Of a stretch of DNA of 64,000 nt, positions 10,139 to 18,588 are shown piece by piece. Below the pieces are notes generated by a model that was not told where the DNA came from, ran no database searches, and saw only the letters and a program-made list of their open reading frames with translations. Source of the stretch: Rhodobacter sp. 24-YEA-8 (lineage in GTDB: Bacteria; Pseudomonadota; Alphaproteobacteria; Rhodobacterales; Rhodobacteraceae). The stretch's first letter is position 1. Every line of letters begins with the position of its first letter. Both the position numbers and the translations under genes were made by a program. The stretch is from NCBI RefSeq assembly GCF_900105075.1, contig NZ_FNSK01000001.1, positions 1,687,001 through 1,751,000 of the forward strand, read 5' to 3'.

Positions 10139-11353
10139 ATGAAACGCGCGGAAACCGGAATCCTGATCTCGGGCGGCGGTATTGCCGGGCTGACGGCGGC
10201 TGCAGCTTTTGGGTCGGCCGGGTTCGACGTGATCTGCGTCGATCCGGCCCCGCCGCCGCAATCCGAAGCGGCAAATGACGCCGATCTGCGCAGCACGGCC
10301 TTTTTGCAGCCCTCGGTTTCGGTGCTGGAAGAGGCCGGGATCTGGCAACGGCTTGCCCCCCATGCGGCGGCATTGCAGGTGATGCGGATCGTCGATTCCG
10401 GAAAGGCAGATCCGGGCAGCGCGGATGCGACGGCCCGCACCATCCGCGATTTCGACGCGGCTGAAATTTCCGACCAGCCCTTCGCCTGGAATCTGCCGAA
10501 CTGGCTTTTGCGCCGCGAGATCGCTGCAAGGCTGGCCGAGCTTCCGAATGTGACCTTCCGCCCGGGCATCGGCACGAAAGGCCTGATGACCCGTGACAGT
10601 GAGGCGCTGGTCACGCTTAGCGACGGATCCCAGGTCGCGGCGCGGCTTCTGATCGCGGCGGACGGGCGGCATTCTCCGATGCGTGAGGCGCTGAATATCC
10701 CGGTGAAAACCATCCGGTACGGGCAAAAGGCCCTGGTGTTTTCGGTCACCCATGATCTGCCGCATGACAATATCTCGACCGAAGTGCATCGCTCAGGCGG
10801 GCCGTTCACGATGGTGCCACTGCCCGATCGCGACGGGCGCCACGCGTCCTCGGTTGTCTGGATGGAACATGGGCCCGAGGCCACGCGGCTTGCCGCCCTG
10901 CCCGAGGCCGAGTTCGAGGCCGAGATGAATGCGCGCTCCTGTGGCATTCTGGGCAGGATGCGGCTGGTGACAAGGCGCCTTGTCTGGCCGATCATCAGCC
11001 AGGTGGCGCAGCGGCTTTCGGGACAGCGCGCGGTTCTGATGGCCGAAGCCGCACATGTGGTGCCGCCCATTGGCGCGCAGGGGTTGAATATGTCGCTGAA
11101 GGATCTGCGGGTGCTGCTGGATCTTGTCAGAGGATCTGGCGGCGACCCGGGGGCGCAGGGCATTCCAGACGCCTATCACCGGGCGCGGCACGGCGATATC
11201 ACGCTTCGGGTCGGCGGCATCGACATGCTCAACCGCGCCTCGATGGCCGGCGCGCCGACGCTGCGCGCCCTGCGCAGCGGTATGCTCGAGATGCTCTATG
11301 CGCTGCCGCCGGTGCGGCAGGGGCTGATGCGCGCCGGGCTGGGTGTGTCGTGA
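10139..11353 (+). CDS. UbiH/UbiF/VisC/COQ6-family FAD-dependent hydroxylase
   Basis: A 404-residue flavoprotein monooxygenase of the family that hydroxylates the aromatic ring during ubiquinone synthesis. The N-terminal Rossmann dinucleotide motif is SGGGIAGLTAA (about residues 11-21). The second motif ADGRHSPMR lies near 179, and the C-terminal FAD ribityl motif is AEAAHVVPPIGAQGLN (about 301-316). In that motif the usual GD is replaced by AE, a modest deviation. No other ubi gene adjoins, so the ring position hydroxylated cannot be assigned. Confidence 0.88.
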   Translation: MKRAETGILISGGGIAGLTAAAAFGSAGFDVICVDPAPPPQSEAANDADLRSTAFLQPSVSVLEEAGIWQRLAPHAAALQVMRIVDSGKADPGSADATARTIRDFDAAEISDQPFAWNLPNWLLRREIAARLAELPNVTFRPGIGTKGLMTRDSEALVTLSDGSQVAARLLIAADGRHSPMREALNIPVKTIRYGQKALVFSVTHDLPHDNISTEVHRSGGPFTMVPLPDRDGRHASSVVWMEHGPEATRLAALPEAEFEAEMNARSCGILGRMRLVTRRLVWPIISQVAQRLSGQRAVLMAEAAHVVPPIGAQGLNMSLKDLRVLLDLVRGSGGDPGAQGIPDAYHRARHGDITLRVGGIDMLNRASMAGAPTLRALRSGMLEMLYALPPVRQGLMRAGLGVS

Positions 11354-11388
11354 CGGTTGACCCTGGACTGAGCGAGGCGTAAGCAAGT

Positions 11389-11447
11389 GCCGTGGCGATT
11401 TGTTGACCGGATTGCGGGCCACGTTAAATAAGCCGCTAAAGAGGTGA
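11389..11447 (+). promoter_or_regulatory. SAM-II riboswitch upstream of metZ
   Basis: The P1 stem CGTGGC (11391-11396) pairs with GCCACG (11418-11423). It encloses GATTTGTTGACCGGATTGCG, which matches the SAM-II loop pattern (GATTT...ACCG.ATTGC). After P1 come the A/T-rich TTAAATAAG and then CCGCTAAAGAGGT; ACC at 11406-11408 can pair with GGT at 11443-11445 to form the pseudoknot. SAM-II is an alphaproteobacterial SAM sensor found ahead of methionine genes. S-adenosylmethionine binding would be expected to mask translation of metZ, 70 bases downstream. Confidence 0.88.
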
Positions 11448-11517
11448 CGGGACGTCTTCGCCCTGCCGCGCTTTCCGGTCATTGGATCTGCTTATGGCCC
11501 GGGAGCCTTGTGCTGCG

Positions 11518-12696
11518 ATGACGAACTGGAAGACACGCACCAAACTTGTCCATGAAGGCAGCCGCCGCAGCCAGTACGGCGAGATGGCCGAGGCGATTTT
11601 CCTCACGCAGGGCTTCGCCTATCCTGATGCCGAAACCGCCGAGGCGCGGTTCATCAAATCGGGTGCGGATGAATTCATCTATGCCCGCTACGGCAATCCC
11701 ACCACGCGGATGTTCGAAGAGCGGATCGCGGGACTTGAAGGCACCGAGGATGCTTTCGCCACCGCCTCGGGCATGGCGGCGGTCAATGGCGCGCTGACCG
11801 CGCTGCTCAGGGCCGGGGATCATGTGGTCTCGGCCAAGCAACTCTTCGGATCCTGTCTTTATATCCTCGAAGAGGTGCTGACGCGCTACGGGGTGAAGGT
11901 CACTTTCGTCGACGGGACTGATCTGGCAGCCTGGGAGGCCGCCGTGACACCGGAGACGAAGGCGGTGTTCTTTGAAAGCATGGCGAATCCGAGCCTCGAT
12001 ATCGTTGATATCAAAGGGGTTGCGGAGATCGCGCATCGTCATGGCGCGCTGGTGATCTGCGACAATGTCTTTGCGACGCCGATCTTTTCGCGGGCGGTCG
12101 ATCTGGGGGCCGATGTGGTGGTCTATTCGACCACCAAACATATCGACGGCCAGGGCCGCGCGCTTGGTGGCGTGATCTGCGGATCGGGCGACTATATCCA
12201 GAAGATCGTCCAGCCCTATATGAAACACACGGGCGGCGCGATGAGCCCGTTCACCTCCTGGATCATGCTCAACGGTATGGCGACGCTGGATCTGCGCTGC
12301 CGCGCGATGGCGGCTTCGGCGCTGGAGATTGCGACCTTCCTGGAAGGCCATGACAAGATTGAAAAAGTGCTGTTTCCGGGCCTGAAATCGCATCCGCAAT
12401 ATGATCTCGCCATGGCGCAGATGGGAACCGGCGGTACGATTGTGAGTTTCGTGGTCAAAGGCGGCAAAGAGGGTGCCTTCCGGCTGCAGAATGCGCTGGA
12501 GATCCCGAAGATCTCGAACAATCTCGGCGATGCGAAATCGATCACCACGCATCCCGCGACCACCACGCATCAGCGGCTTTCCGATGAGCAGAAAGTGAGC
12601 CTCGGGATCGCGCCGGGGCTGATCCGGTACTCGGTCGGGCTGGAGGATGCGGGCGATCTGATCGCCGATCTTGATCAGGCGCTGGCACTGGTGTGA
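11518..12696 (+). CDS. metZ: O-succinylhomoserine sulfhydrylase
   Basis: A PLP-dependent enzyme of the Cys/Met metabolism family. It converts O-succinylhomoserine and sulfide to homocysteine in methionine synthesis; 392 residues from the chosen ATG (MTNWKTRTKLVHEG). In-frame ATGs at 11482 and 11494 are possible but add residues outside the family core. The PLP lysine is Lys207 in YSTTKHIDGQG. The block YARYGNPTTRMFEERIA and the C-terminal ITTHPATTTHQRL are typical of MetZ. The SAM-II riboswitch just upstream independently supports a methionine role. Use of O-acetylhomoserine (MetY) is the main alternative. Confidence 0.95.
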   Translation: MTNWKTRTKLVHEGSRRSQYGEMAEAIFLTQGFAYPDAETAEARFIKSGADEFIYARYGNPTTRMFEERIAGLEGTEDAFATASGMAAVNGALTALLRAGDHVVSAKQLFGSCLYILEEVLTRYGVKVTFVDGTDLAAWEAAVTPETKAVFFESMANPSLDIVDIKGVAEIAHRHGALVICDNVFATPIFSRAVDLGADVVVYSTTKHIDGQGRALGGVICGSGDYIQKIVQPYMKHTGGAMSPFTSWIMLNGMATLDLRCRAMAASALEIATFLEGHDKIEKVLFPGLKSHPQYDLAMAQMGTGGTIVSFVVKGGKEGAFRLQNALEIPKISNNLGDAKSITTHPATTTHQRLSDEQKVSLGIAPGLIRYSVGLEDAGDLIADLDQALALV

Positions 12697-12702
12697 GCAA
12701 CC

Positions 12703-12725
12703 GGCGGCGGGGGCCAGCCCCCGCC
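12703..12725 (+). terminator. GC hairpin after metZ
   Basis: GGCGGGGGC and CCCCCGCC pair around a short loop directly after metZ. It has no T-run. It is followed by GTCAGGAGGAAGG (12742-12754), which resembles one arm of the gene-end repeats at 39.7 and 53.2 kb. Confidence 0.4.
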
Positions 12726-12898
12726 CCTCCGAAGTAATTCGGTCAGGAGGAAGGCCGCAGCGTTTCGAGCTTGCTTTCGCGGCGCCAGTGCCTATCTCAT
12801 AGGCGTCCCGGCGATTTATCATTCCGCTGGTTCATCCGGAAATTGACGGCCCGATGCCCCCGGGAAGGAGGCGCGGCCGGAACCGAAAGGATCTTCCC

Positions 12899-13990
12899 AT
12901 GACACGCCATGACAGGATTACCGACCGCGCGCCCTCGCGCGAGGAGGCCGCCGCCGCGCTTTTGACTTTGCGTCGCTGGGCAGAGGAAGCGGGCGAAGAA
13001 GAGATCGCGGGGCTTGACCCTTCGATTGGCAATCTGCTGCCCGATCTGTCCTATCCCGCATTGCGCCGCGCCTACCCCGAGGATTTCGCGGTTGACCAGG
13101 CCTATCGCGCCACGCTTCCCGATCTGCAAAACGGGCCATCGAGCCTGATCGTCGGCGCAAAGACGCAGATCCAGCATGTTGGCATCTCGAATTTCCGCCT
13201 GCCGATCCGGTTTCGCTCACGTGAAGCCGGCGAGCTGATGCTGGAGACCAGCGTGACCGGCACGGTGAGCCTGGAGGCAGAGAAGAAGGGCATCAATATG
13301 AGCCGCATCATGCGCTCATTTTATGCCCATGCAGAGGAGCAGTTCAGCTTTGAGGTGATCGAAGCCGCGCTGGAGGATTACCGCCGCGATCTCGACAGTT
13401 TCGATGCCCGGATCCAGATGCGGTTTTCCTTTCCGGTGAAGGTGGAGAGCCTGAGATCTGGCTTAAGCGGCTGGCAATATTACGATTTCGCGCTGGAACT
13501 GGTCGATCTGAACGGCGAAAGGGTCAAGATCATGCATCTTGATTACGTCTATTCCTCGACCTGCCCCTGTTCGCTGGAATTGTCAGAACATGCGCGGCGC
13601 ATACGCGGTCAGCTGGCGACGCCGCATTCGCAGCGTTCGGTCGCGCGGCTTTCTGTCGTGGTGAAGACCGGCGAGATGCTCTGGTTCGAGGATCTGATCG
13701 ATCTGGCGCGAAAGGCGGTTGTGACCGAGACGCAAGTGATGGTGAAACGCGAGGATGAGCAGGCCTTTGCCGAGCTGAACGGCGCCAATCCGATCTTTGT
13801 CGAGGATGCGGCGCGGTCGTTCTGCGAGGTTTTGCGCAGCGATCCAAGGATCGGTGACTTTCGCGTGATGGCGAGCCATCAGGAGAGCCTGCATTCCCAT
13901 GATGCGGTATCCTTGCTGACCGAGGGGCCGACTTTTTCGGCCACCAGCCTTGATCCGCGCCTGTTCCAGTCGCTGTTCCATGTGGGGTAG
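12899..13990 (+). CDS. folE2: GTP cyclohydrolase FolE2 (type IB)
   Basis: A 363-residue metal-flexible GTP cyclohydrolase. It turns GTP into 7,8-dihydroneopterin triphosphate for tetrahydrofolate, or for queuosine in some bacteria. The ATG at 12899 follows AAAGGA. The conserved core is visible: VGAKTQIQHVGISNFRLP near residue 80, EKKGINMSRIMRSF, the active-site cysteine region STCPCSLELSEHARRI (about 217-232), and C-terminal ASHQESLHSHDAV. The length is normal. The DUF1287 gene follows 3 bases later, so the two probably share a transcript. I see no Zur-type box upstream. Confidence 0.95.
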   Translation: MTRHDRITDRAPSREEAAAALLTLRRWAEEAGEEEIAGLDPSIGNLLPDLSYPALRRAYPEDFAVDQAYRATLPDLQNGPSSLIVGAKTQIQHVGISNFRLPIRFRSREAGELMLETSVTGTVSLEAEKKGINMSRIMRSFYAHAEEQFSFEVIEAALEDYRRDLDSFDARIQMRFSFPVKVESLRSGLSGWQYYDFALELVDLNGERVKIMHLDYVYSSTCPCSLELSEHARRIRGQLATPHSQRSVARLSVVVKTGEMLWFEDLIDLARKAVVTETQVMVKREDEQAFAELNGANPIFVEDAARSFCEVLRSDPRIGDFRVMASHQESLHSHDAVSLLTEGPTFSATSLDPRLFQSLFHVG

Positions 13991-13993
13991 AAG

Positions 13994-14617
13994 ATGATCC
14001 GCCGTTCCGTCCTGGGCCTGCTGGCTGTGCCTTTCTTCATGCCGGCGGTGCTCAGGGCGGACGGCGCGACAGCCGGCCAGAAGATCGCGCAAGCGGCCGA
14101 AGCACAGGAAGGCGTTGTCCGGATTTATGACCCGGCCTATGTCGCGCTGGATTTTCCCGGCGGTGACGTGGCACCGGATCGTGGGGTCTGCACCGATGTT
14201 CTGGTCCGGGCGCTGCGGGTGGCCGAGAGCATTGATCTGCAAGTTGCGATCAACCGCGATATGAAAGCGGATTTCGCGGCCTATCCGAAAAACTGGGGGC
14301 TGACGCGGGCCGACCGCAATATCGACCATCGCCGGGTGCCCAATCTCAGGCGTCTTTTCGAGCGGGTGGGCGCAGAGCTGCCGCTCAGCGAGACCGCTTC
14401 TGATCATCTGCCGGGCGATGTGATCACCTGCCTGATCCCCGGCGACCTGGCGCATCTGATGGTGGTGGGGACCGGCCTCGCCGGACCGCGCCCGCTGATC
14501 GTCCATAATATCGGCGCCGGCACCAGGGTCGAGGACCGGCTTTTTGAGTTTCGCATGACCGGGCGTTACCGGTTTACGCCTTCTGTGCTGGAAAAGCTGC
14601 GCCGGCTGAGCGCCTGA
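13994..14617 (+). CDS. DUF1287 family exported protein
   Basis: A 207-residue protein with an N-terminal signal peptide (about residues 1-22, MIRRSVLGLLAVPFFMPAV...). The family block RGVCTDVLVRALR holds a conserved cysteine, and HLMVVG with VHNIG provides later conserved positions. The arrangement resembles NlpC/P60-like papain folds, which suggests but does not prove a periplasmic peptidase or amidase. It starts 3 bases after folE2, with no obvious metabolic link. Confidence 0.85.
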   Translation: MIRRSVLGLLAVPFFMPAVLRADGATAGQKIAQAAEAQEGVVRIYDPAYVALDFPGGDVAPDRGVCTDVLVRALRVAESIDLQVAINRDMKADFAAYPKNWGLTRADRNIDHRRVPNLRRLFERVGAELPLSETASDHLPGDVITCLIPGDLAHLMVVGTGLAGPRPLIVHNIGAGTRVEDRLFEFRMTGRYRFTPSVLEKLRRLSA

Positions 14618-14674
14618 GCCCTCTATCCGCCGCAGGGTTTGACGACAGCCCCGCGCGGGCCTAAGCCTTGCCCC

Positions 14675-16123
14675 ATGATCGACCTCAGACCCGTGGCCTA
14701 TGTGATCGGACGGATTCTGATCGTCCTCGCCATTCTGATGGTCGCGCCTGCGATTCTCGACTGGCGGGCGGGCGATCCGAATGCGCGTGCCTTTTTGCGC
14801 TCAGCCCTGATCACCGGCTTTGCAGGCGTGAGCCTTGCCCTGTCGACGGCGAACAGCCAGACAGCGGCGCTTGGGGTGCGGCAGGCCTGGCTTCTGACCT
14901 CGGCGATCTGGTTCATCCTGCCCTTCTTCGCCGGCCTGCCCTATGTGCTGGGAGAGCCCGGTCTGAGCTATCTGCATGCCTGGTTCGAAGCGGTCTCGGG
15001 CCTCACCACCACCGGCGCCACTGTGATCACCGGCCTTGACCATCTGCCGATGGGGATGAACCTCTGGCGCGGTATGACGACCTGGATCGGCGGGCTTGGG
15101 ATCGCCTTTATCGCGATGATCTTCCTGCCACTGATGCGGGTCGGCGGCATGCAGTTCTTCCGCACCGAGGGGTTCGATACATTCGGCAAGGCCCTGCCCC
15201 GCGCCACCGATATCGCGCGCCAGCTGATGCTGATCTATGCCGCGCTGACCCTGACCTGCATGGCCTCATATCTGATGATCGGGATGCCGGCGCTTGGCGC
15301 GGTGGTGCATGGCATGACCACGGTCGCGACCGGAGGCTTTTCGCCTTATGATCAGTCCTTCAACAACTTCCAGGGCGCCGGAGAATATATCGCGGTGTTC
15401 TTCATGCTGGCGGGAAGCCTGCCCTTCATCCGCTATGTGCAGATGGTGAATGGCCAGCCCTTCGCGCTCTGGCATGACCCGCAGGTCCGGGCCTATCTGC
15501 GCTGGCTGCTGAGCGCCGTGATGATTGTCGCGGTCTGGCGCATCCTTACCGCCGATATGGAGATTGAGCCGGCTTTCCGCGAAAGCCTGTTCAATCTGAC
15601 CTCGATCATGTCCTCGACCGGGTTCTTTTCCGGAAGCTTCCCGAGCTGGGACGGGCTGATGCTGGTGGTCGCGCTGATTATCGGCATAGTCGGGGCCTGT
15701 GCAGGATCGACCGCTTCCGGGCTCTCGGTGTTCCGGGTGCAGATCGCCTTTTCAGTGCTTCGCGCCCAGGTGCGGCGGATCGCCTGGCCGAATTCGGTCG
15801 AAGCGGTCAAATATGACGGGCGCACGGTCGAGGATGATCTGATCCAGGCGCTGATCATGTTCATCTCCAGCTATATCCTGATCCTCGGCCTGTTCAGTGT
15901 TGTGCTGACCCTTGTGGGGGTGGATCTGGAATCGGCGATGTTCGCGATCTGGACGACGCTTGGGAATGTCGGCTACGGCTTTGGCCCGCTGGTCGAGCGT
16001 ACCGGCACTTTCGTCGAATTCCCCGATGCGGCGATTGCGGTGATGGGGCTTGCAATGATCCTCGGCCGGCTCGGGCTGCTTGCGGTGCTCGTGCTGCTTT
16101 TGCCGGCGTTCTGGCGGTCCTGA
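14675..16123 (+). CDS. trkH: TrkH family potassium uptake protein
   Basis: The K+-conducting membrane subunit of the Trk system; 482 residues and multiple membrane spans. The four pore-loop repeats with their selectivity-filter glycines are visible: GLTTTGATV, TTVATGGFSP, SSTGFFSG and LGNVGYGFGP. I chose the ATG at 14675 (MIDLRPVAYV) because the 12 upstream in-frame codons do not look like part of the protein. The regulatory subunit TrkA is not adjacent. Confidence 0.93.
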   Translation: MIDLRPVAYVIGRILIVLAILMVAPAILDWRAGDPNARAFLRSALITGFAGVSLALSTANSQTAALGVRQAWLLTSAIWFILPFFAGLPYVLGEPGLSYLHAWFEAVSGLTTTGATVITGLDHLPMGMNLWRGMTTWIGGLGIAFIAMIFLPLMRVGGMQFFRTEGFDTFGKALPRATDIARQLMLIYAALTLTCMASYLMIGMPALGAVVHGMTTVATGGFSPYDQSFNNFQGAGEYIAVFFMLAGSLPFIRYVQMVNGQPFALWHDPQVRAYLRWLLSAVMIVAVWRILTADMEIEPAFRESLFNLTSIMSSTGFFSGSFPSWDGLMLVVALIIGIVGACAGSTASGLSVFRVQIAFSVLRAQVRRIAWPNSVEAVKYDGRTVEDDLIQALIMFISSYILILGLFSVVLTLVGVDLESAMFAIWTTLGNVGYGFGPLVERTGTFVEFPDAAIAVMGLAMILGRLGLLAVLVLLLPAFWRS

Positions 16124-16150
16124 GGCGGGCCAAAGATCGGCCCGAAGAAA

Positions 16151-16168
16151 CCGGGGGCATGCCCCCGG
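16151..16168. terminator. Shared hairpin between trkH and the convergent PG-binding gene
   Basis: CCGGGGGCATGCCCCCGG is a perfect palindrome in the 58-bp gap between converging genes. A smaller GGGCC/GGCCC stem precedes it at 16127-16143. Confidence 0.55.
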
Positions 16169-16181
16169 TCACGAGGTCAGA

Positions 16182-17999
16182 TCACGGCTGATCCCAGCAC
16201 GAGACCAGCACCGTCATCCCGCGTGCCTCGCGGGTCAGCGTCTCGGGCGGCAACGCGACCGTGCTCGCGCGCTCCAGCGGCGTGATGCTGGCCTGGCCCA
16301 GCACAGCGGCAATCTGCGCCGCATCGGCAGCAAAGGCGACATCGGCGGGCAGGTCGCGTGTGCTGTTGCGCAATTCGGGCAGCAACATGCCAAGCACCGC
16401 CCCCGATCCGTCGATCACCGCCCCGCCCGCATCGCCCGGCCGGGTCGCGACCGTCAGACGCAGCATGCCTGCCGCGCCGTCCAGCCCTCCGGCCTCTTCA
16501 AAGGCGCCATGGGTCAGAACCGGCGCCGGCAGCCGCCCCTCATAGGGATAGCCCGCGATCACGACCCCCGCACCCGGCCTGGTCCCGCTGCTGAATTCCG
16601 CGACCGCAGGCGGTGCAAGCGCCGTCACCGGCTGCAGGACCGCAAGCCCGGACGCGGCATCCTCCACCATCAGCTTTGCCTCGACCGCATGGTCAAGCGT
16701 GATGCGGGCGCAGGTTTTCACCGCATCTACCGTGGTCAGCACCGCCCCCGCTTTCGAGACATAAAAGCCCGAGCGATTGCGGATCGGCTGGCGGACCTCA
16801 AGCCCGGCCACAAGGCCGCGCCGCGCCGCCTCATCCAATGGCACGAGGCCCGGATCAAGCGCGGTGTCACCAACTGCGCGGAAGCTTGCATCGATCACCT
16901 CGAACACCCGCGCATCACGGCCCGCGTTCTGCGGTTTGCCGAACGCCATCCAGCCCTTGATCAGCCCGCCCGAAAGCCTGGCCCAGGCGCGGCCATCCTG
17001 ATCACCAGTCTGCCCCGTCAACCGGATCTCGGTATCGCTGCGCTCGCGCGCGCCGCCTGCAGGCATCGCGGTCAGCGAACTGATCACCTCGTAAAGCCCG
17101 CCTAGACTGCTGGCATCCCCCGGCTGCGAAATCAGCACGATCGACAGGCCCGAGCCGTTTTTCTCGCGGAAATGCACGAAAGGCGGCTCGTAACGGTCGA
17201 ATTCCACCAAAGCGAGCGGCAGGGTCGCGTCGATGCCGCTTTCCTGTTCCTCGACAAGGGCAAAGCCGAAAGCCGCAACTTCGCCCTGATGCGCCCCGAC
17301 CAGCGCCGCGCGCTGTGCCGTGGTCAGAATGCCGCTTGCCTCATGGCCGCTGGCCGCCTGCCAGGCCGCCATGGAATTGCGGGTGCCCGGCCCGAAAGCG
17401 CCGTCAATGCCGCCATTGTAGAACCCGAACCATTGCAGCGCGACCTGCAATTCCTTGCGTTGATCCAGATCAAGCGCCGCCTCGGAGGCCCGAGCCTCTG
17501 CCGGTGTCTCTTCGATGACTGCAGGCTCCGCCACCTGCCCGGCGATCACCTCCGGTTCGGGAACCGGCTCAGCAACCGGATCGGGCAGAGCCCCAACGGC
17601 GACCTCGGGCTGCAGGACCGTCTCCGGCACAGACCCCTCCGGTGGCCAGAATTGCGCCCTGAACTCTGCGCCATCGGTGATATAGCTGTCAGCCGGGATC
17701 CTTGCACCCGATTTCAGCGCCGAAAGCACCGAGCCCACCTCGGCGCCGTCATATGGGCCAAGCACCACACCATACCAGCCCGATGGCAGACCAAAGCCCC
17801 AGACATTTCCGAACTCCGTGGCGAAGTCCGCCGCGCGCTCATTGGCCCGCGCAAGACCCGGCAGCGCCTCGACCTGGATCCAGCGCCGTTCCTGCGCCGC
17901 AGAGGGCGCGGCAAATGGCACTGACAGCACCATCGCGGCTGTCACGGCAGTGATCGCCCTGAAGGGCGCAACCAGAGATTTAAAACGGGAAATGATCAT
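16182..17999 (-). CDS. Exported trypsin-fold pseudoprotease with peptidoglycan-binding domain
   Basis: A 605-residue exported protein. Visible parts: signal peptide (about residues 14-36); a SPOR-like domain (38-118, WIQVEALPG...GWYGVVLGPY); a Pro/Glu linker (125-175); a PG_binding_1 domain (178-235, LQVALQWFGFYNGGIDGAFG); a middle region (240-395); and a trypsin-like domain (405-570). The triad appears lost. The usual GDSGG is GDAGG at 522-526 with Ala for Ser. The region where LTAAHVV is expected reads LTTVDAV at 421-427 with no His, and the Asp region reads SGLAVL. It probably binds cell wall and acts as a scaffold or sensor rather than a protease. Its ATG overlaps the stop of a 38-codon ORF. 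Confidence 0.82.
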   Translation of the reverse strand: MIISRFKSLVAPFRAITAVTAAMVLSVPFAAPSAAQERRWIQVEALPGLARANERAADFATEFGNVWGFGLPSGWYGVVLGPYDGAEVGSVLSALKSGARIPADSYITDGAEFRAQFWPPEGSVPETVLQPEVAVGALPDPVAEPVPEPEVIAGQVAEPAVIEETPAEARASEAALDLDQRKELQVALQWFGFYNGGIDGAFGPGTRNSMAAWQAASGHEASGILTTAQRAALVGAHQGEVAAFGFALVEEQESGIDATLPLALVEFDRYEPPFVHFREKNGSGLSIVLISQPGDASSLGGLYEVISSLTAMPAGGARERSDTEIRLTGQTGDQDGRAWARLSGGLIKGWMAFGKPQNAGRDARVFEVIDASFRAVGDTALDPGLVPLDEAARRGLVAGLEVRQPIRNRSGFYVSKAGAVLTTVDAVKTCARITLDHAVEAKLMVEDAASGLAVLQPVTALAPPAVAEFSSGTRPGAGVVIAGYPYEGRLPAPVLTHGAFEEAGGLDGAAGMLRLTVATRPGDAGGAVIDGSGAVLGMLLPELRNSTRDLPADVAFAADAAQIAAVLGQASITPLERASTVALPPETLTREARGMTVLVSCWDQP

Positions 18000-18112
18000 A
18001 CGGTCTCGCTGCTTCCGGCTGGCCGGGGGCGAGGCCGCCCGGTCGTCACATCGTGCTTCACATCTGCGTAACCAATACCTGGCATGCGCCCGAGAACAAG
18101 GGCCAGAGGCAT
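17996..18112 (-). CDS. Possible small protein or leader ORF coupled to the pseudoprotease
   Basis: A 38-codon frame beginning MPLALVLGRMPGIGYADVKH. Its ATG lies just behind GGAGGAGGG, one of the strongest ribosome sites in the window, and its TGA overlaps the pseudoprotease ATG (ATGA). The downstream gene has only a weak site of its own, so translational coupling is plausible. No family is recognised. It could be a leader peptide or chance. Confidence 0.4.
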   Translation of the reverse strand: MPLALVLGRMPGIGYADVKHDVTTGRPRPRPAGSSETV

Positions 18113-18588
18113 GGGAGGGTCCCTCCTCCCCAGCTTGTGACCGGCTTTCATCGCAGCGCGGCCATGGTGCAATGGGCCATGAGGACCGCGCGCGGGCAGA
18201 TCAGCCTGACCTCCCGGGCTCCGGGACTGCTGAGGCGCATGCACCCGCCCACGTCTTTTCCGGTGCCTGTCGCCCCGATCCCGGGCGATACAGTCCTGAG
18301 AAACGGTCAGCCCCCTGCCTGCCAGACCCGGAAATCGACGGAGAGGGAAAGGGCGCGCGCATCACTCGCCCCTGCATCCTGTGCCTCTGTCGATCCCCGC
18401 CGCATGGCCGTGCTGACAGCAAGCGCTCCTGCACCCCCCGTCCTTCTGCACTTACCACCGGGATCTGTCCGCGCTTAAGTGCCATTTTTTCGAAAGAAGA
18501 TCAGTTCAGGTTAGCGAAACCTTACCGGGTGGGCCGTCACTGAGGTTTGGGCTGGCATCCGGGCGCGGCTCGTCCCATATTTGGCACC
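18113..18588. other. Intergenic region between divergent pseudoprotease and dnaG
   Basis: About 475 bases without a gene I can support. Open frames on both strands have Pro/Arg/Ala-rich translations with no ribosome site or family resemblance. A short T-run occurs at 18484-18490. No tRNA, riboswitch or repeat was recognised. Confidence 0.5.

Noticed and set aside
12697..12898. A zinc-responsive Zur box in front of folE2
   Set aside because: No A/T-rich palindrome resembling the alphaproteobacterial Zur site is present.
18053..18543. Plus-strand open frames upstream of dnaG
   Set aside because: They lack ribosome sites, are rich in Pro/Arg/Ala and show no recognisable family.
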